From assembly GCF_963924675.1 (NCBI RefSeq), contig NC_089232.1, positions 50,282,759 through 50,346,758 on the forward strand: 64,000 nt of DNA. The letters are read 5' to 3'. The number at the start of each line of letters is the position of its first letter. The first letter of the stretch is position 1. The notes under the pieces are model-generated. The model made no database searches. It was not told the origin of the DNA and saw only the letters and a program-made list of their open reading frames with translations. Below are positions 46,703 through 58,960 of the stretch, one piece after another. Made by a program: the position numbers and the translations under genes. This stretch comes from Phocoena phocoena (taxonomy: Eukaryota; Chordata; Mammalia; Artiodactyla; Phocoenidae).

Positions 46703-47536
46703 TTTTTCAAAAATTTTATTGGAGTATAGTTGATTTACAACGTTGTATTAATTTCTTCTGTATGGCAAAGTGACTCAGTTTTACATATATATATTTTTTC
46801 TTTTTCTTTTTTTAAAAATTATTTATTTATTTAATTTATTTTTGGCTGCGTTGGGTCTTTGTTGCTGTGCTCAGGCATTCTCTAGTTGTGGCGAGCAGGG
46901 GCTACTCTTCATTGCGGTGTGCAGACTTCTCATTGTGGTGACTTCTCTTTGTTGCAGAGCACGGGCTTCAGTAGTTGTGGCACACGGGCTCAGTAGTTGT
47001 GGCTCGCAGGCTCTAGAGTGCAGGCTCAGTAGTTGTGGCACGTGGGCTTAGTTGCTCTGCAGCATGTGGGATCTTCCCGGACCAGGGCTCAAACCCGTGT
47101 CCCCTGCATTGGCAGGCAGATTCTTAACCACTGGCCACCAGGGAAGCCCTTCATATTTTTTTCTATTGTGGCTTGTCACAGGATATTTAATATAGTTCCC
47201 TGTGTTGTACAGTAGGACCTTGTTGTTTATCCATCCCATATGTAACAGTTTGCCTCTGCTAACCCCAAGACTCCCACTCCTTCCCTCCTCTACCCCCTCT
47301 CTCCCTTGGTAACCACAAGTCTGGTCTCTATGTCTGTGAGTCTCTTTATATTTTGTAGATATGTTGATTTGTATTGTATTTTAGATTCCACATATAAGTG
47401 ATATCATATGGTATTTGTCTTTCTCTGACTTCACTTACTATGATAATCTCTAGGTCCATCCATGTTGCTGCAAATGGCATTATTTCATTCTTTTTGATGC
47501 TGAGTAATATTCCATTGTATATATATACCACATCTA
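46703..47536 (-). mobile_element. 5'-truncated L1, minus orientation, with nested SINE
   Basis: Flanked by a perfect 14-bp duplication gaagaaaaatgatt (46689-46702 and 47537-47550). The left end is the reversed L1 3' UTR; the right end is the truncation point. A CHR SINE in the same orientation lies inside. Confidence 0.9.
46808..47149 (-). mobile_element. Long CHR-type SINE inside the minus-strand L1
   Basis: T/TTTA-rich left end, 'ttttggctgcgttgggtct' and right end 'accagggaagccc'. Confidence 0.88.
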
Positions 47537-47579
47537 GAAGAAAAATGATTCTTAAAAGGAAAATATTTTTCCACATGTA

Positions 47580-48945
47580 AAAAAAACAGAATCTGGACAC
47601 AGACCTTACACACTTCACAAAAGGGGTCACAGACCTAAATGTAAAGCACAAAACTGTTAACTCCTAGAAAATAACAGGAGAAAATCTAGATGACCTTGGG
47701 TGTGGTGATGACTTTTTAGATACAATACCAAAGGCATGATCCATGAAATAATTGATAAACTGGACTTTGTTAAAATTAAATCTTTCTGCCCTGCGAAAGA
47801 CAAGGGTGAGAGAATGAGAAGACAAGCCATAGACTGGGAGAAAATATTTGCAAAAGACACATCTGATAAAAGACAGTTATCCAAAATATGCAAAGAACTC
47901 TTAAAGCTCAACAATAAGAAAACAAACAACCCAATTTAAAAATGGGCCAAAGACTTTAACAGATACTGCACCAAAGAAGATATACAGATGATAAAAAAGA
48001 ATATGAAAAGATGCTCCACATCATATATCATCAGGAAAATGTAAATTAAAACAAAGATGTACCACTACACTCCTATTAGCATGGACAAAATCCAGAACAC
48101 TGACAATACCAAATGCTAGTGAGGATATTGAGCTACAGAAACACTCAGTCATTGCTACTGGAAATGTAAAGTGGTACAGCAACTTCAGAAGACAGTTGGC
48201 AGCTTCTTACAAAACTAAATGTACTCTTGCCATACAATCCAGCAGTTGAGCTCCTTGATATTTACCCAAAGGAGCCGAAAACTTATGTCCACAAAAAACT
48301 TCACGCAGATGTTTATAGCAGCTTTATTCATAACTGCCAAAATTTAGAAGCAACCAAGATGTCCTTCAATAGGTAAATGGGTAAATCAACTGTGATACAG
48401 CTAGACAGTGGAATATTATTCAGCGCTAAAAAGAAAGGAGCTCTCAACCTATGAAAAGACATGGAGGAAGTTTAAATGCATACTGCTAAGTGTAAGAAGC
48501 CAATCTGAAAAGGCTATGTATCCTATGATTCCAACCATAATACATTCTGGAAAAGGCAAAACTATGGAGACAGTAAAAAGATTGGTGGTTGGCAGGGTTT
48601 GGTGTTGGAGAAGGGCATTGATAGGCAGAGTGCAGAGGATTTTAAGGGCAGTGAAGAAACTCTCTATGATTCTATAATTATGGAGATATGTCATTATAAA
48701 TTTGTCCAAACCCATAGAACGTACAACACCAGAAGTAAAGCCCAAGGTAAACCATGGACTTTGGGTGATTATGATGTGTCAATGTAAGTTCATCAACTGT
48801 AACAAATGTACCACTCTGGAGGATGTTGATAATGGGGGAGGCTATGCATATGTCAGGGCAGGAGGTATGGGAAATCACTGTCACTTCCTCTCAATTTTGC
48901 AGTGAACCTAAAACTGTTCTAGAAACATCGTTTTTAAAAAAGGGA
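47580..48945 (+). mobile_element. Older L1 3' half
   Basis: ORF2 C-terminal remains (IDWEKIFAKDTSDKRQLSK near 47812-47868) followed by an older type of 3' UTR ('ggtaccac' region diverged, 'tttgggtgattatgatgtg' present). Many stops. Confidence 0.8.
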
Positions 48946-48984
48946 AAATATTCTTCCTGAAAAAAATATGTACACACATTTATT

Positions 48985-49530
48985 TTCTATTTTCTTCTTG
49001 AATCAGCTTTGGTTTTGGGTCTTCCTAGGAATGCATCCATTTCATCTAAGTTATCTAATTTACAGACATGCTGTTGCTCAAGTGTTTCTTTATAATTCCT
49101 TTAATTTCTGTAAGATTGGTAGCAATGTCCTATTTTATTCCTTATATGAGTAATTTGTGTCTTCTCTCTCTATATATATTTTTTTCTTGGTCAGTCGAGC
49201 TAAAATTTGTCTGTTTTCTTGATCTTTTCAAAGAACCAACTTTTTATTTCATTACTTTTCTTTATTGGTTTTCTATTTTATTTATTTCCATTTTAATCTT
49301 CATTATTTCTTTTCTTCTGCTTCATTTGGATTTAGTTTTCTCTTCTTTTTCTAGTTTCTTAAGGGAGAAGATTAGGTTATTGATTTGACATCTTTCTTCA
49401 TGTCTAAAATAGGCATTTAGCTATAAATTTTTCTCTTAGTACTGCTGTAGCTGCATCCTGTAAGTTTTGGTACATTGAATTTTTTTTTATGTATTTATTT
49501 TCCTACTTTTCTTATAAATTTCACTTTTAA
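48985..49530 (-). mobile_element. L1 ORF2 fragment, minus orientation
   Basis: 'tttttatttcattacttttc', 'gatcttttcaaagaaccaac' and 'ctgcatcctgtaagttttgg' are reversed L1 ORF2 sequence. Confidence 0.8.
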
Positions 49531-49936
49531 GAGTGTTTAGTTGATCAGACTCAAATTAATGAAGCTGGAGGCTATTCTATATTCAATCCACCCTGTAATG
49601 CCCTTTAGACAGTGTTCTACCCGGTCATGATATTTTGGCTGTTCAGTCTCCCCTTGGGATTGGTTTGAACAGTGAATGCTGTTTTACATATCCATTTGCT
49701 GCTTTAAATTGCTCTCAGGGCTTCAAAGGCCCTTCTGTTCACTGGTTCACATGGCTATAGCCAGCTACTTCTTCAAAACTTAAAATACAGACAAATCTCC
49801 CCTATAACAAGAGCTTTAAAAACTTATTCTTTTATTTTACCCTTTTATTCTTTCAACAAAAATTTATAGAGCACCTGTCATAAGCCAAATATTGAACCAA
49901 TCCCTAGAGACACAAAAGTCTTAAGACAGTTTTGGG

Positions 49937-50302
49937 GGCTTCCCTGGTGGTGCAGTGGTTAAGAATCTGCCTGCCGATGCAAGGGACATGGGTTCGAGCC
50001 CTGGTCCAGGAAGATCCCTCATGTCACGGAGCAACTAAGCCCGTGTGCCACAACTACTGAGCCTGAGCTCTAGAGCCCGCAAGCCACAACTATGAGCCCA
50101 TGTGCCATAACTACTGAAGCCTGTGCCTAGAGCCCGTGCTCTGCAACAAGAGAAGCCAGGACAATGAGAAGCCTGCGCACTGCAACAAAGAGTAGTCCCC
50201 GCTCACCGCAACTAGAGAAAGCCCGCGCACAGCAATGAAGACCCAACACAGCCAAAAATAAATACATAAATAAATAAATAAATAAATTTATATATATATA
50301 AA
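49937..50302 (+). mobile_element. Full-length long CHR-type SINE
   Basis: From ggcttccctggtggtgcag to an (AAAT)n tail. Flanked by aagacagttttggg (49923-49936) and aagacggttttggg (50303-50316), one mismatch. Confidence 0.92.
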
Positions 50303-50719
50303 AAGACGGTTTTGGGTTTATGGCCCTGATGAACCTGTTTACTTCCGAACAAGATCTGACTTTATTTTTTAAACCTCAGTATAGTCCTCAAATATATGAG
50401 CACCAACATGTTGAAGACATATTTTTTTTTTTTTGAGGACAGATTTAACAATACTAGATAAGGCATGTAACAAGTCAGTGGAAATGATCTTTGCCCCCTA
50501 CGTGTTTGCGAGCTAAATTAACTTCACATTGACTTAATTATAGGGAAATCTGGTCACACTTTTAACTAGATTATGAATTGGTTAGTTATTTGAGTCTCAG
50601 TTTCCTCAACTGCAAAATGAGTCTTGTACTAGTTAACTTGCAAGCGTCTTACAATTCTAATGGATTATATATAATTCTCCTATTGGAGTCCCCCAAGTGA
50701 ATACCATTAATTAATTATG

Positions 50720-50830
50720 CAAAGATATATGTGCATTTACTATGTGCCAGGCACTGAGAGAGAAAACATGGTACCGACTGTCCTCATGAAACTCACTTAA
50801 TAAATGTCTGCTAATTGATTTATTATCTGA
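50720..50830 (+). repeat. Short MIR-like fragment
   Basis: 'atttactatgtgccaggcac' plus 'aaactcacttaataaatg'. Confidence 0.45.
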
Positions 50831-50871
50831 CTAAAATAATAATAATAATAAAGATTTCTGTTCTTTAGACC

Positions 50872-52508
50872 CACTCACCTGCGGTCAATTAATCTTCAAC
50901 AAAGGAGGCAAGAATATACAATGGGGAAAAGACAGTCTCTTCAGCAAGTGGTGTTGGGAAAGTTAGACAGTTGCATATGAATCAAAGAAGTTAGAACATA
51001 CACTCACTGCATACACAAAAATAAATTCCAAATGGCTTAAAAACTTAAATATAAGACATGACACCATAAAATTCCTAGAAGAGAATATAGGCAAAACATT
51101 CTCTGACATAAATTATACCAATGTTTTCTTAGATCAGTCTCCCAAGGCAATAGACATAAAAGCAAAAATAAACAAGTGGGACCTAATCAAACTTACAAGC
51201 TCTTGCACAGCAGAGGAAACCATAAACAAAACGAAGACAGCATGTGGTCTGGGAGAAAATCCTTGCAAATGATGCGACCGACAAGGGCTTAATTTCCAAA
51301 ATATACAAACAGCTCATACAACTCAATAACAATAAACACAAACAACCCAATCCAAAAATGGGCAGAAGACCTAAATAGACATTTCTCCAAAGAAGACATA
51401 CAGATGGCCAATAGGCACATGAAAAGATGCTCAACATCACTAATTATTAGAGAAATGCAAATCAAAACTACAATGAGGTACCACCTCATACCAGTCAGAA
51501 TGGCCACCATTAAAAAGTCTACAAAAGGGCTTCCCTGGTGGCGCAGTGGTTGAGAGTCCGCCTGCTGATTCAGGGGACACGGGTTTGTGCCCCAGTCTGG
51601 GAGGATCCCACGTGCCGTGGAGTGGCTGGGCCCGTGAGCCGTGGCCACTGGGCCTGTGCGTGTGGAGCCTGTGCTCCGCAACAGGAGAGGCCACAACAGT
51701 GAGAGGTCCACGTACCGCAAAAAAAAAAAAAAAAAAAAAAGTCTACAAAAAACAAATGCTGGAGAGGGTTTGGAGAAAAGGGAACCCTCCTACACTGTTG
51801 GTGGGAATGAAAATTGGTGCAGCCACTATGGACAACAGTATGGAGGTTTCTCAAAAAAATAAAAAGAGAGTTGCCATATGATCCAGCAATCCCACTCCTG
51901 GGCATATATCTGGACAGAACTATAATTCGAAAAGATGTATGCACCCCTATGTTCATAGCAGCACTATTTACAATAACCAAGACATGGAAACAACCTAAAT
52001 GTCCATCGATAGATCAAGAAGATTAGGTATATATATACAATGGAATATTACTCAGCCATAAAAAAGAATGGAATAATGCCATTTGAAGCTACATGGATGG
52101 ACCTAGAGATTATCATACTAAGTGAAGTAAGATAAAAAGAGAAAGACAAATACCATATGATATCACTTATATGTGGAATCTAAAATACAACACAAATGAA
52201 CTTATCTATGAAACAAAAACTGACTCACAGACATAGAGAACAGACTTGTGGTTGCCAAGGGTGTGTTGTGGGGAAGAGTTGGAGTGGGAGTTTGGGGTTA
52301 GCAGATGCAAACTATTACATATAGGATGGATAAACAACAAGGTCCTATTGCACAGCACAGGGAACTATATTCAATATCCTGTGATAAACCATAATGGAAA
52401 AGAATATATTGATATATATGTATAAACGAATCACTTTGCTATATAGCAGAAACTATAACATTGTAAATCACACAACATTGTAAATCAACTATACTTCAAT
52501 TAAAAAAA
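50872..52508 (+). mobile_element. Relatively young 5'-truncated L1 with a nested CHR-2 SINE
   Basis: Continuous ORF2 C-terminus and 3' UTR from 'ggtcaattaatcttcaacaa' to 'ctatacttcaattaaaaaaa', split only by the SINE at 51527-51735. Diverged flanks tttctgttcttta (left) and tttctcttcttaa (right) could be an old target-site duplication. Confidence 0.88.
51527..51735 (+). mobile_element. CHR-2 SINE inside L1
   Basis: Flanked by a perfect 15-bp duplication aaaaagtctacaaaa (51512-51526 and 51736-51750). Confidence 0.95.
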
Positions 52509-52559
52509 ACTTTCTCTTCTTAAGGAAATCGTTATACTGTATAACTGGGGGCAGAAAAA

Positions 52560-55300
52560 AAAGGTAAACAATTAGGGCTCTCAAATTAACAAAAAAACAG
52601 TTTCATGAGAGAAATTCTAAAAGAATATGCTTTTTGGGAAACAAACCAAACAGTCTGAGCAAGATGATTCTGGAAATCCAGTTTGGAAACAATATCGCCA
52701 GTCCACACCTGGGTCTGTCCAGCCCTGTGCTAAATTCTCTAGCAGAGTCAAGTGCAAAAGAGGAGGGACAATCTTGCAGAACTTTCTGACTGCTTGGAAA
52801 ACTAAGATATACTTGCAAGGCCCCCTACCTGAGAACTCATACAACAACTTTGTGCAAATTAGGAAAAAGCACTACTCCAGGCAGACAAATTACAAAATGG
52901 CATCAGGGCGACAAATCAGTTAAAGACACATTTCTTGAGAATACCTGAACGAGGGTGTGTGCGGACGTATGGAGCATAGGCTGACTTCAGCTCCACTCAC
53001 CCCCTAACTCTGTGTTGGACACAGACCATACACCTGTGTGACAGCCCAGCTTATGGGGAGCAAGAAAATAATGGGTCTAAAGACACCAAGGAGATAATCA
53101 TGAGTTAAATCATGACCCTTGTGAAAAAGAGGTTTTAAAAATTTCCAAATTTACCGGTCTTTTCAAACCAAGTAAGGTCCTTAGTCTAAATAGAAAGTTT
53201 CCTCTCATGGCCTTTAGAAAGATAGCTTAAAAAAAAAAAAGCCATTTGTCTAGAGATTATTGCCATATCAGCAACAAGAAACCCTGACAGTGTGAGGGTT
53301 AAATGTTTGAAAATTCTCTTCCACTGAAGGCTGATCTTGTTGCCTAGTGACTGATGCATCGCTTGCTGCTGTCACTCACCTTTTCTCCAGAGAGTTATCC
53401 CACACTCTCATAAGGAAGGTTATGATTGGACAAAGGTGACATCATAGCACAGAGAGGAATGGCATCTCTTTGTCAAGACAGCACCAATAAGATGACTCAA
53501 GAGTTGGTGGCCAAGTGTTTTGGTTCCTTTGTTTTTGTTTCTTTAATATAGAGCTAACAAATTTGCTGAAACATTTTCTTCTTTTCTTGCCGAGCCAATT
53601 TTGCAGGTGTTAGTAGTAGTGAATTTTTGCCCATAAAAATATTCCTAGACAGCATATGGATTATCTTCCCACCCATTTAATCAACACTATCCTTGCCAAA
53701 GCCTTTCCCCCGCCCCGCTCAAGCACTTGGTCAGCACTTGAGAAGCTGAATAGATTACAGGCAGAAAATGACTACCCCAGAGCTCATTATCACACTACTG
53801 GTTGCAGAGTGGAATTTCATACAAGGCAGGTTCTTCTGGGTGCTTATCTGAGAAGTACCTAAAGTGGTTCCAAAGCATCAGTTTCAAGGACAGCACTGTA
53901 ATAAGCCTTCAGCGCACATACATAAGGCATCAAAAAAGTTTTTAAAAAACTAAAGTTGAAAGCACACCTATTTTTAAAATCAAGCAGTTGGAAAAATCTC
54001 ACGCATTTTAGATAATAAACAAACAAAAGCTCTTCGATTACTTTTAAAATTTACATCACACATGTTTGCTCTGCTTTGAAAATCAAGCCTGATAGTCTTT
54101 ATTTTTTGTTTTGTTTGTTTATTTTTTGCCCTGACTTCAGCTACACATGTACTCTTGAATATTTCAGGCATTGAAGACATTAGCTATGTGATTGGAGTGT
54201 CCGTTGCAGGTTCATTATGCCAGTCTGCTATATTAAATCATCTGTTGAATGTGCTCTTTTCTTGGTAAAAATTGGGTATACAGCATAGTCACAGCTGGTA
54301 TAATTGGATAATTGCTTCCAATTAACGCTCTATTTCGAAAGCTGCAACTCCATATAAAGCTTAGAGTTAAGCTGTAACAAAGGAAACCCCCAAGGGGAAA
54401 CAGAAGAGAGTGAGAATTCCTTTCTGCAATTCTACTGGAAAGCAATTAGAGAGAGAGAGTACTAATAAATTATATATGGTCCTGCTTTTACCTGCACTGG
54501 TAAAGAACCTGTAGTGTGTCAGCTGAAATGTGTAAATACACCACTGCCTCTCCAAAGAGCTGGCTGCAAGTGTTTGAATGTTACAATTTCTCATTTGAAT
54601 AATCAACATTTTTCTTAAAGTGAATTCAAGCTGACCATACATTTCCTGGGGAGAATTCATCTAAAAGAAGGGAGAGATAGTATTTACACAGAATCAAGTT
54701 ACAAGGAAATATTTAGTCTCAGAATTATCATCAAACACTGATTTTCAGGAAAAACCAATTTCATTTGTAATACAATTTCCTTTAAGAATTCAGATTGGTG
54801 TGTAAGTGAAAGCAGAAAGTGGGTGGGAGTTCTTTTAAATGGAATCTTAATAGATGTAAGGGGCAAATTCTGCTGCAACATGGTTCTTGCTCATTTGACT
54901 AGAAAGATACCAAACATCTTGGTTCTTAAAGTGTTTACTTGGTAACAGTGAATTAGGCTCTTGTAGAACTGACATTGCTATAATTTGATCAAGATTCAGT
55001 TTTATATTTACTTTTACTCTACTTATTAAGAGATTTAATGCTGTAAACAAGATCTTAAGGGAATGCTTGAATTACTTAATGAAACCTCTCAGATAGGCTA
55101 ATTATAAAATTATTCCTCTCTATTCCCTTAATGCCATAAAAAACTTGGGTGGCTTAGATCCAATTATATTTAAAAGTAATAATGATGTATTTTAATAGAC
55201 TTTGCAGTAATGTAGCCTTATAATAATGAGAAGAGGTAAGATTTTTACCCTATGAAACAACTTGTTAATAAGATACAGTAATATATGTGCCAGTTTAGAG
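52560..55300. other. Repeat-poor intergenic island
   Basis: Almost no recognisable transposon in about 2.7 kb, in contrast to flanking L1-dense DNA. No exon was found. It holds the motif clusters listed under findings (53339-53450 and 54299-54324). Confidence 0.45.
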
Positions 55301-55303
55301 AAA

Positions 55304-55343
55304 CACCACTACTATCTTTTTTTTTTTTCACCACTACTATCTT
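55304..55343. repeat. Poly(T)-only insertion with 15-bp target-site duplication
   Basis: caccactactatctt at 55304-55318 and 55329-55343 bracket a run of ten T. Confidence 0.75.
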
Positions 55344-55599
55344 AACTTCCTGGATTTACATACATTTCTTGGTTTTGGAGTTATTTTGGCTTGAAGGGTA
55401 ACTGTAACAGGTGATCATGTAGAGGATGCCCTGTTTTGTCAGAAGGTATTTAATTAAGATTTTGGATTTAAGCTTTGCTATGGACAATCTCTAAATCTCA
55501 AGGTGTGGTAGCGACCCTTAGAAAAATATCAATAATTTGATTACATTAGGCGCAGATCTGGGATTCTAAGCTCTTACTGTGGTGGCCACAGAACTCTGC

Positions 55600-56480
55600 A
55601 AGACATGGCCCCTGGTACCTGAATACTTCACAGGCCTCAGCTCCTACCAGTCTTTCCTTTGCTCTGGATGCTCCAGGCAAATAGCCATTCCTCTTGCTAA
55701 TGCTGTAAAAACATTAAATAGCTGCAGCGTCTACTTTAACCTTCACTGTTCCCTTCCTCTGGGTATTTGTGTATGTTGCTCCCGCACATCATTCTAATCC
55801 CTGCTCAGAGCCACCTAGGTAAGAGGTCCTCCCCATCTAAAACAGCAACCTGTACTTGCCTAGTTTCAAGATCGGAGAAAGAGCCTGGAGTCAGCAACAG
55901 AGACATCTATGGTTTAATGGATTGGGGAGCTTACACGTCTGAAACAAGGTCCTGGAGCAACGCCCCACCATGTGCAGCAGTTGGCAGGACATGGCGGCAG
56001 TCTCCGCTCTTGGCGGGAGGGGGAGGTTACCAGTTATAGGGGAAATGACATCATGTTTGCTCATTGGTTACTAGGGAAACTAGCAGAGGGGGATGCCCTT
56101 CATCACCCCTTTGATAAGTTATCCCAGGGGAGACGGTCTGATCTAAAGTTAGAACAATCACTAGCTGGGCCCAGGGCGAGTATGTAGGAAGACCAGTCAT
56201 GTGACTAGGATATAGGAGAAGAACACACTGCTTGAGCAGGGGATGTGCAGAGAGCAAGAGAACAGCCATCTTGGGTGGCCTGACCACACAGTAGCTGTCA
56301 CCTCTCCTCTTCCTCCCGTTTTTCTTCATAGCACTACCATTTCCGGTATTCTGTTTCAAATTTTTATTTTGCCAGTCTCCTCCCACTAGAACGTAAGCTC
56401 CATGAGGGCAGAGACTTTCATCTGTTTTGCTCACTGCAGATCCACGAGGGCCTCGGCAAAAATGTGTTGAATAAATGAAT
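55600..56480 (+). repeat. L2 LINE interrupted by an unassigned insertion
   Basis: L2-like sequence at about 55600-55845 ('tcttgctaatgctgtaaa', 'catctaaaacagcaacc') resumes at about 56310 and ends 'gaacgtaagctccatgaggg', 'gttgaataaatgaat'. About 450 bases between are not L2. Confidence 0.6.
55850..56300. mobile_element. Unassigned insertion within L2, possibly an LTR
   Basis: Relatively GC-rich block that interrupts the L2 reading order. It contains TGACATCA (56046-56053), an inverted CCAAT (56063-56067) and GTTACTAGGGAAAC (56067-56080). No target-site duplication was found. Confidence 0.35.
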
Positions 56481-56539
56481 AAAACGCCAATCATTCTTCT
56501 TGTGCTTGGTTGGTCCTATAAACTAGAGGCAGAAAAGCC

Positions 56540-56790
56540 GGGTAGTTAAAGCACAAATTTAGGAACCAGGCTTGGGTTTTTTTAACCATCTACTAGATGG
56601 TGTAACTATTGGCAATTTAAGCTCCTTGAGTGTGGATTTCTTTGTCTATAAATAACATTTACCTCATTAACCTCAAAGAGTTGATGTGAGGATTAAATGA
56701 AATAACAAACAATATCTAAATGCTTGGCTTAGTACTTGCCATGCCTGTCAAGTAGAAAACACTCATTAAGTAGTAGTTATAGCATTCCAG
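56540..56790 (+). repeat. MIR
   Basis: 'tggtgtaactattggcaatt', 'gttgatgtgaggattaaatg' and 'aacactcattaagtagtag' are in MIR order. Confidence 0.7.
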
Positions 56791-57154
56791 ATAATACCCT
56801 TCATAGATGACTAAATCAGATTCAGGTAGTTCTTAATTTAATTAAAATTAAAAAACCATTGAACTCCCAGCAACTGATTTTCCACACCCACCCAACCCTC
56901 CTCAGAGAATATTTATTTCTCTCTGATCCATCTCATACTTTGTATGGGAGCCATCCGTCTGACTTGAGGTGACTTTATTCAACTCTCAGCTCTGAAAGTA
57001 ATAGAATCTGTTGAATGTATTTCAGCTTCTCATCTGTTCCTTACTAACGAATTTTTATTAACTCCTTTACTCTGCAGTTCAAATAGGACAACTTATTTTT
57101 GGTTTGCTAAAATGAGTTAGGTCAAGGAGCTTTTCTCCCCAATGTCTGTGTGTT

Positions 57155-57300
57155 TTAGCTCTCACTCCACCCACCCTGCCCACACCTCTATCTTGGACTT
57201 CTTACCTCCAGAACTGTGAGAAAATAAATGTATGTTTCTTAAGCCATCCAGTCAGTGGCAGTTTATTGTAGCAAACAGCCCTAATAGACTAGTACACTGG
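57155..57300 (+). repeat. MaLR/MLT1-like LTR 3' end
   Basis: 'tcttggacttcttacctcca', 'aactgtgagaaaataaatg' and 'taagccatccagtcagtgg'. Old and partial. Confidence 0.65.
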
Positions 57301-58960
57301 GCTATATAGTAAGTGTATGTTTAACTTTATAAGAAACTGCCAAACTGTTTTTAAAGTGTCTGTGTTACTTTATATTCCCACCAGCAACCATGAGATTTAT
57401 AATTGCTTCACATTTTTAAATTCACTTGTATTGTCAATCCTTCTAATTTTAGACAGTCTATTGGATGTGTAGTAGTATCCCATTGGGGTTTTAGTATGCG
57501 TTTCTCTGATGACTAATGATGTTGAGCAACTTTCTGTGGTCTATCTGCCATTCATATATATTTTGCTATTTTTCTGCTATTCATATATATTTTGGGTTAA
57601 CAGTCTGTTCAAATCTTTACCTGTTTTTTACTCGGTTTATGTCTCTTTAATATTGACTTGTAGGAGTATTTTTAATATTCTGAATACAATCCTTTGTCAG
57701 ATATACATGTTGTGAATATTTTCTCCCAGTATGTTGTTTGCTCTTTCATTTTTTTTTTTTTTTTTTTTTCGGTACGTGGGCCTCTCACTGTTGTGGCCTC
57801 AGGCTCCGGACGCGCAGGCTCAGCGGCCATGGCTCATGGGCCCAGCCGCTCCGTGGTATGTGGGATCTTCCCAGACCGGGGCACGAACCCACTCTTTCAT
57901 TTTCTTAATGGTGTCTTTCAGAGAGCAAGAGTTTTTAATTTTGATGAGGATCAGTTTATAAATTTTTTTCTCTTATGGTTTGTGTTCCGTGTGTTTTATC
58001 TAAGAAATCTTTGCTTGCTCTGAAGTCAAAAAGGTTTTCCTCTGTGTTTTCTTCTAAAAGTTTTACACTGTTAGTTTTAACATTTAGGTCAATGACATTG
58101 ATTTTAAATAAATTTTCATGTATGGTGAGAGATAAGTCAAGACTCATCATTTTCCACATGTATATACGATTGTCCAGCACCATTAAAAAAAAAATTATCC
58201 CTAGTTCTTTGAATTAACTTGGCACCTTTGTCAAAAATCAACTGCTCATATATGTGTGGATTTTCTTTCTGGACTATTCTGTTTCATTGAAATATATGTA
58301 TTAAACCATACTGTGTTTATTAACTTTATAGTGAAATTTGAAATCAGGTAGTATAAGCCATTCAACTCTTGTTTAAAAATGCTATTGGTTATTCTAAGTC
58401 ATTTGCATTTCCATATAAATTTTAGAATCAGCATGCCAATTTCCTCAAAAGAACCTGCTAGATTTTGATTGGGACTGAATTGAATGTGTAGATAAATTTG
58501 GAGAGAATTGACATCTTAACAATATTTAAGTCTTTGGATCCATGAACACAGTGTATCTGTCCATTTATTTAGATGTTCTTAAGTTCTCTCAGCTAGGGTT
58601 TATACTTTTCATTGCACAGGTCTTGCACATGTTTTGTTAAATTTTCTCCTTTGTATTTCATTTCTTGCATACTAATGTAAATTGTATTTTAAAATATTTC
58701 ATCTTCCAGAAGTTTGCTGCTACTATATTGGAGTACAATAGATTTTTATAAATCATTCGACCTAGTATCCTGTGGCCTTGTTAAATTTATTAGTTCTAGT
58801 AGCCTTTTGTAGATTTCTTAGGATTTTTTATATACACAATCATGTTGTCTGTAAATAAAGGTGACTTTATTTCTACCTTTCCAAGCTCTATGCCCTTTAG
58901 TTATCCCACCCCGCCCCTCCTCCCTCTATTTTATTTTTTGGCCTTACCAAAGTGGTGAGG
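57300..58960 (-). mobile_element. L1 fragment, minus orientation, interrupted by a SINE
   Basis: Reversed L1 ORF2/3' UTR sequence throughout, for example 'actttatattcccaccagca' and 'gtctttggatccatgaacac'. A small internal duplication of 'attcatatatattttg' is at about 57551-57594. Confidence 0.8.
57753..57891 (-). mobile_element. 5'-truncated CHR-2 SINE inside L1
   Basis: Flanked by ctctttcatttt (57741-57752 and 57892-57903). The element lacks its first ~60 bases and has a small internal gap near 57800. Confidence 0.88.

Noticed and set aside
49937..50100. Possible tRNA gene
   Set aside because: A- and B-box-like sequences belong to the tRNA-derived head of a CHR SINE, with a target-site duplication around the whole element.
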